From Roseiarcus sp037446355 (GTDB lineage: Bacteria > Pseudomonadota > Alphaproteobacteria > Rhizobiales > Beijerinckiaceae): a stretch of DNA of 64,000 bases. A program made the translations under genes and the position numbers. Location: contig JBBIIT010000001.1 of the NCBI GenBank assembly GCA_037446355.1, positions 1 to 64,000 of the forward strand, in the 5' to 3' direction. The first letter of the stretch is position 1. Each line of letters starts with the position of its first letter. The notes under the pieces are model-generated. The model was not told the origin of the DNA and did no database searches. It saw only the letters and a program-made list of their open reading frames with translations. This document shows positions 59,995-64,000 of the stretch, in pieces.

Positions 59995-61113
59995 TTGTCC
60001 GTTACGAAAGCCACTGCGGGCTCTACCGGCATTCGGATCGGTTTGAGCGTATACACCGGCGTTTTCACGTTTCTGATCGGCGCAATATTCTTTGAACGAA
60101 GGGGCCTCGCGCTACTGCCGGCGACCGCGACATCCGTTGGGGTTTGCTTGGCGACGCTTGCGCTATTTTCGGCAGGGATTGCTTCGTTGGCCGCGCGCTC
60201 GCGTGTGCATGCCGCAAAGAGGGTGGGCCTAACGCCCAAAGGCGCCGAGGCTCGCTTGCCGCTATCGCGCAACCCGGCCATGCTGGCGCTCGCGCGCTTT
60301 CGCTCGGCTTCCGGCGTCGGACTGGGAGCGCTCGCGGCCCAACTGGATCGCTTGACGAATTCCGCTGACGGACTCGGCGTCCGCCTCGCAGAAGGACGCG
60401 CGCGCGCGCGGTCGGCGGCCGAATTGGCCAAAATCGGCCGCGAACGCGCGAACGCGGTCGAAAAGGCTGCAAACGCGCTGCGCTTCGGTTCGCGCGCGGC
60501 GCGGACGGGTGGCCGCGCCAATATCGAATTGGTCGCGCCGCCTGAAACGGCGCCGAGGTCAGGGCAAGACGCGATCGTCGCGTTGTCGGTCGCCCACGAG
60601 GGGATCGTCGGGTCGCTCACACAAGCGCACGGCTTGGCCGACACCGCGAACATTGTCGCACTCAACGCCTCCATCGAAGCGGCTCGGTCGGGCGCGGTGG
60701 AGCGAAACCTCGCGCGGCTTGCGCAGGACGCCCGCTCCGTCGCGCACGCCGCCGCTGCTGCCGCCGAGCGACAAACCGGACAAGCGGCCGCGATCGAGCG
60801 CGCGCTCGCTTTGGTCGACGAAGCGACGACGACCGCCGAAACCCGCAGGAGGGACAACGAAGCGCTCACGAGAAAAATGTCGGCGGCGCTTGCGGCGCAA
60901 GCCGAGGTCATCGAGGAGCTCTCCCTCAGGGCCCAATCGGCGGCCGAAGGCGCTCGCGAATTGACCGCCGCGATCGACGGAGTGCGGACCATTCTGGACG
61001 AAGCCGACGCTTACGCGCCGTCGGTTCGGGGCGCGGCGCTCGATTCGACGCGACTGCTCAAAGAAATGCAGGAGACCGTGGGCAACTTCACCGCTTCGAT
61101 GTCGACGCGATAG
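59995..61113 (+). CDS. Degenerate methyl-accepting chemotaxis-like membrane protein
   Basis: About 372 residues. Two membrane helices near the N-terminus (IGLSVYTGVFTFLIGAIFF and an adjacent SVGVCLATLALFSAGIASL segment) are followed by a long helical region rich in Ala, Arg and Glu. A weak MCP signalling hairpin is visible: TANIVALNASIEAARSG resembles the MCP tip motif NLLALNAAIEAARAG. The flanking GFAVVA/EVR part is replaced by NLARLAQDARSVAHAAAAAA. There is no periplasmic sensor domain. I prefer the TTG at 59995 (GAGGGG 11 nt upstream) over a TTG at 59932 that lies in promoter-like DNA. Function is unproven; CheW/CheA coupling is doubtful. Confidence 0.72.
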   Translation: MSVTKATAGSTGIRIGLSVYTGVFTFLIGAIFFERRGLALLPATATSVGVCLATLALFSAGIASLAARSRVHAAKRVGLTPKGAEARLPLSRNPAMLALARFRSASGVGLGALAAQLDRLTNSADGLGVRLAEGRARARSAAELAKIGRERANAVEKAANALRFGSRAARTGGRANIELVAPPETAPRSGQDAIVALSVAHEGIVGSLTQAHGLADTANIVALNASIEAARSGAVERNLARLAQDARSVAHAAAAAAERQTGQAAAIERALALVDEATTTAETRRRDNEALTRKMSAALAAQAEVIEELSLRAQSAAEGARELTAAIDGVRTILDEADAYAPSVRGAALDSTRLLKEMQETVGNFTASMSTR

Positions 61114-61139
61114 GCTTCGCGCAAGCTGGCTCGGCGTCG

Positions 61140-63497
61140 CTATGGCAAGCCGCTGACGAAACTTTCCAGCACCATCTTTCGGCCCGCCTTGTCAAAATCC
61201 ACGGTCAGCTTGGCGCCTTCGATGGCGTGAACGCGGCCTGGTCCGAATTTGACGTGGAAAATTCGGCTTCCAACCCGAAAATTCGATCCTAGGCTTTCGA
61301 CCGCCTCCGCGCGCCCTTCGAGGATCCGCGGCGCGAAAGATGGCGCATGCCCCTGGACGCGCGATCCGCCACGCTCCTGCCCGCGCTCCCGCGCGCGCCG
61401 CCAACCCGGCGTCGCATGTCCACCGTCGGAAAATACCGCGCTGTCGAACCGCGAAGACGGGTAGCCCCAGGCCGAAGCGCCCGCCGTTTCGTCGCGATCG
61501 ATGTGTTGGGACGGCAATTCGTCGAGGAAGCGCGACTCATGCGAGGACTGCCAGAGCCCTCGCACTTGTCGGTTTCTGGCGTAGTAGATCGCGGCGCGAC
61601 GGCGCGCGCGCGTCAGGCCGACATAAGCGAGGCGCCGCTCCTCCTCGAGCCCGGCCTGGCCGCTTTCGTCGAGCGCGCGTTGATGCGGGAACAGCCCCTC
61701 CTCCCAGCCGGGAAGAAATACGATCTCGAATTCGAGCCCCTTGGCCGCATGCAGCGTCATGATGGACACGCGCTCGCCAAGTTCCGCGTTCTCGGCTTCC
61801 ATCACCAGCGAGACATGCTCCAGAAACGCTCCAAGCGAGGGAAAGGCGCCCATCGAGCGCACGAGTTCCTTGAGGTTCTCCAATCGGCCCTCGGCGTCCG
61901 GGGTTCGCTCGGCCTTCCACATCGCAACCAGGCCGCTTTCCTCGAGGATCGTCTGCGCAAGCTCCTCGTGCGAAACGCGCTCGATCTGCCCCGACCAGCG
62001 ATCGAAATCTGCAAGAAGGAGGCGGAGACCCTGGCGCGGTCGCGCCTTCAGATCTTCGCTCTCGGTGAGCGCGCGCGCGGCCCGCAGCAGCGAAAGGCCC
62101 GCGCCGCGACCGTGAGAATGCAGAAGCGCCAATGTCGCTTCGCCAAGGCCGCGGCGCGGGTGGTTGTAGATGCGTTCGAAGGCCAGATCGTCGTCGGGCT
62201 GGGCAACGCAGCGGAAATACGCGAGCGCATCGCGGATTTCCGACCGTTCGTAAAACCTCGGGCCGCCAATGACGCGGTAAGGCACGCCGATTTCCAGAAA
62301 ACGCTCTTCGAATTCGCGCATTTGAAATGAAGCGCGCACGAGAATCGCCATTTCCCCGAGCGAGACGCCCTTCTTTTGCGCCGCCTCGATCTCGTCGCCT
62401 ATCGCGCGGGCCTCCTCGCGGCTGTCCGCCACGCCACGAACCGTCGGCGTTTCGCCGAGTTCCGCACTCGTGAACAATGTCTTGCCCAAGCGATTCTTGT
62501 TATGGGCGATGAGACCGGCCGCGACTGCGAGAATGTGGCCGGTCGAGCGATAGTTGCGTTCGAGCCGGATAACCGTCGCCCCAGGGAAGTCCTGTTCGAA
62601 CCGCAGAATGTTGTCCACTTCGGCGCCGCGCCAACCGTAGATCGACTGATCGTCGTCGCCGACGCAGCATAGATTGCGGTGCGATTGCGCGAGCAAACGC
62701 AGCCACAGGTACTGCACGACGTTCGTATCCTGATATTCGTCAACGAGAATGTAGCGCAGACGGCGCTGATATTCGGCGAGAATCTCCTCGTGTTCGCGGA
62801 AAAGCCGAAGACACTCGAGCAACAGATCGCCGAAATCCGCGGCGTTGAGAGTCTTCAGGCGGGCCTGATATTCAGCGTAGAGCTTGGCGCCGGCGCCATT
62901 GGCGAAAGCCGCCGACTCGGCGGCGGGCGCGCGCGTCGGATCCAGCCCGCGATTTTTCCAGCTTTCGATCTGATTGGCGAGCGCGCGCGCCGGCCAGCGT
63001 TTGTCGTCGATGTCGTTAGCCTTCAGCACTTGCTTGATCAGCCGCAACTGATCATCGGAATCCAGGATGGTGAAGTTGGGCTTCAAGCCCACAAGCTCGG
63101 CGTGCCGACGCAGGATTTTCGCGCCAATCGAGTGAAACGTGCCCATCCACGGCAACCCGTCGTGGAGACCGGTCAGAGTCCCAATTCTTTCGCGCATTTC
63201 GCGCGCCGCTTTATTCGTGAAAGTAACCGCGAGTATTTCGTGACCGCGGGCGCGCCCGCTAGCTAGCAGGTGCGCGATGCGCGTCGTCAGGACGCGCGTT
63301 TTGCCGACCCCGGCGCCCGCAAGCACCAGCACCGGCCCGTCGAGCGCCTCGACCGCGCGGCGCTGTTCGGCATTGAGGCCCACGAGATAGCGCGGCTCCG
63401 GCGCACGACGCAGGAATTCGACGGAAGCGGCGCTTTCCCGCTGCGCGGCGACCGGCTGGCGGACGTTCGATTCCCAAGATTCGCGCGACATGCCCAA
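61140..63497 (-). CDS. uvrD: ATP-dependent DNA helicase UvrD/PcrA
   Basis: A 785-residue superfamily 1A helicase. Motif I is VLAGAGVGKTRVL, with Val where most have Ser or Gly. Further motifs: ILAVTFTNKAAREMR, VDEYQDTN, GDDDQSIYGWRGA, RLERNYRST, MTLHAAKGLEFE and YVGLTRARRR. The C-terminal part has RQVRGLWQSSHESRFLDELP and a tudor-like FHVKFGPGRVHAIEGAKLTV segment that binds RNA polymerase in PcrA. It works in nucleotide-excision and mismatch repair. It is convergent with the chemoreceptor-like gene, 26 nt apart. Confidence 0.96.
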   Translation of the reverse strand: MGMSRESWESNVRQPVAAQRESAASVEFLRRAPEPRYLVGLNAEQRRAVEALDGPVLVLAGAGVGKTRVLTTRIAHLLASGRARGHEILAVTFTNKAAREMRERIGTLTGLHDGLPWMGTFHSIGAKILRRHAELVGLKPNFTILDSDDQLRLIKQVLKANDIDDKRWPARALANQIESWKNRGLDPTRAPAAESAAFANGAGAKLYAEYQARLKTLNAADFGDLLLECLRLFREHEEILAEYQRRLRYILVDEYQDTNVVQYLWLRLLAQSHRNLCCVGDDDQSIYGWRGAEVDNILRFEQDFPGATVIRLERNYRSTGHILAVAAGLIAHNKNRLGKTLFTSAELGETPTVRGVADSREEARAIGDEIEAAQKKGVSLGEMAILVRASFQMREFEERFLEIGVPYRVIGGPRFYERSEIRDALAYFRCVAQPDDDLAFERIYNHPRRGLGEATLALLHSHGRGAGLSLLRAARALTESEDLKARPRQGLRLLLADFDRWSGQIERVSHEELAQTILEESGLVAMWKAERTPDAEGRLENLKELVRSMGAFPSLGAFLEHVSLVMEAENAELGERVSIMTLHAAKGLEFEIVFLPGWEEGLFPHQRALDESGQAGLEEERRLAYVGLTRARRRAAIYYARNRQVRGLWQSSHESRFLDELPSQHIDRDETAGASAWGYPSSRFDSAVFSDGGHATPGWRRARERGQERGGSRVQGHAPSFAPRILEGRAEAVESLGSNFRVGSRIFHVKFGPGRVHAIEGAKLTVDFDKAGRKMVLESFVSGLP

Positions 63498-63557
63498 TGA
63501 TGCGACGTCGCGGGCGCCGATGCAACGCGAATCGAGGACGGAGTCCGGCCTCTGACG

Positions 63558-64000
63558 TTACGTCCAGTGATAAATTTGGATGACGGCCGGGCCCAGAATC
63601 GCCGCGAATAGCCCCGGCAGGAAGAAAAGAATCATCGGCACTGTCAGGGTCGGCGGCAGCGAAGCCGCCTTCTTCTCGGCCGCCGTCATGCGCTGGGTGC
63701 GGCTTTCCTGCGCCAGAACCCGCAGTGCGGCGCCCAGCGGAGTGCCGTACTTTTCGGATTGGACGAGCACCGTCATGAGCTGTTTGATCGCCTCCAACCC
63801 AGTGCGCGCATTCAGATTTTCGAACGCGAGCCTGCGGTTCTCCAAATACGACATTTCCGCCGCCAGCAGCGACAGCTCCTCGGCCAATTCGACGCTCTCG
63901 GCGCCGATTTCCATGCTGACCTTGCGCACGGCGTGTTCGATCGACATGCCGGATTCCGCGCAGATGATGAGAAGATCGACCATATTCGGATAGGCGCGGC
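63558..64000 (-). CDS. Tad pilus / type II secretion F-domain protein, TadC-like (partial, 5' end outside)
   Basis: The last 141 or more codons of a T2SSF-domain gene that continues beyond the right edge. Present are MVDLLIICAESGMSIEHAV, a helical LAAEMSYLENRRLAFENLNARTGLEAIKQLMTVLVQSEKYGTPLGAALRVLAQESR segment (in part typical of TadC) and a C-terminal membrane helix LPPTLTVPMILFFLPGLFAAILGPAVIQIYHW. TadC is an inner-membrane platform protein of tight-adherence (Flp) pili. Its partners would lie to the right. Confidence 0.85.
   Translation of the reverse strand, partial: RAYPNMVDLLIICAESGMSIEHAVRKVSMEIGAESVELAEELSLLAAEMSYLENRRLAFENLNARTGLEAIKQLMTVLVQSEKYGTPLGAALRVLAQESRTQRMTAAEKKAASLPPTLTVPMILFFLPGLFAAILGPAVIQIYHWT

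Overview
The window is about 64 kb of GC-rich DNA from an alphaproteobacterium, most likely a Hyphomicrobiales (Rhizobiales) methylotroph or facultative autotroph of the Beijerinckiaceae/Methylocystaceae kind. This placement is inferred from gene content: a PQQ alcohol-dehydrogenase locus with pedF and pqqA, a hupUV/hupSLCD/hyp uptake-hydrogenase supercluster with HupT/HoxA regulators, a PodJ-like polar protein, and a petP/petR pair. It was not checked by a database search. I see no insertion sequence, prophage or CRISPR array.

Layout. 1-2148: end of etfB, then etfA and a 3-hydroxyacyl-CoA dehydrogenase (electron-transfer flavoprotein and acyl-CoA/PHB metabolism). 2200-3738: DUF2277 protein, trmD and a UPF0303 protein. 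3925-14729: a redox and alcohol-oxidation island. It holds a small cytochrome c, an ApbE flavin transferase translationally coupled to a NosR-like polyferredoxin, a FIST-domain sensor coupled to a hybrid histidine kinase, a LuxR-type response regulator, a quinoprotein alcohol dehydrogenase carrying the lanthanide aspartate signature, its periplasmic binding protein, cytochrome PedF, and a 25-codon pqqA gene found by reading the minus strand. 14822-35128: everything lies on the minus strand. In transcription order it reads hupU, hupV (H2 sensor), hupS, hupL, hupC, hupD, a Ni permease, hupF, hupG, hupH, hupI, hupJ, hypA, hypB, hypF, hypC, hypD, hypE, hoxA, hupT, then a sirtuin. Two -24/-12 (sigma54) promoters precede hupS and hupG, matching the sigma54 activator HoxA encoded in the same cluster.

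35400-44813: tRNA-Gly(GCC), then a plus-strand four-gene MdtABC/outer-membrane-factor RND efflux operon with overlapping starts. 44810-50495: a membrane KAP-type NTPase, tRNA-Trp(CCA), a small secreted Cys protein, an ABC-F ATPase, cmk and a MerR regulator. 50748-56918: a 1396-residue PodJ-like protein with internal repeats and Sel1 repeats, and a CpdB-like nucleotidase. 56934-59659: an EnvZ-like kinase, an OmpR/PetR regulator and a MarR/PetP regulator. 59995-64000: a degenerate chemoreceptor-like membrane protein, a UvrD/PcrA helicase and the end of a TadC-like gene that runs off the window.

How the parts fit. The alcohol dehydrogenase would deliver electrons to PedF and the respiratory chain, using PQQ made from the PqqA peptide. 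The FIST/kinase/LuxR genes are the obvious local regulators. The hydrogenase cluster would feed H2 electrons through HupC to quinone. Its small subunit carries the extra cysteines of O2-tolerant enzymes, and expression would follow H2 through HupUV, HupT and HoxA. The least familiar element is the ApbE plus NosR-like pair next to the alcohol dehydrogenase genes.
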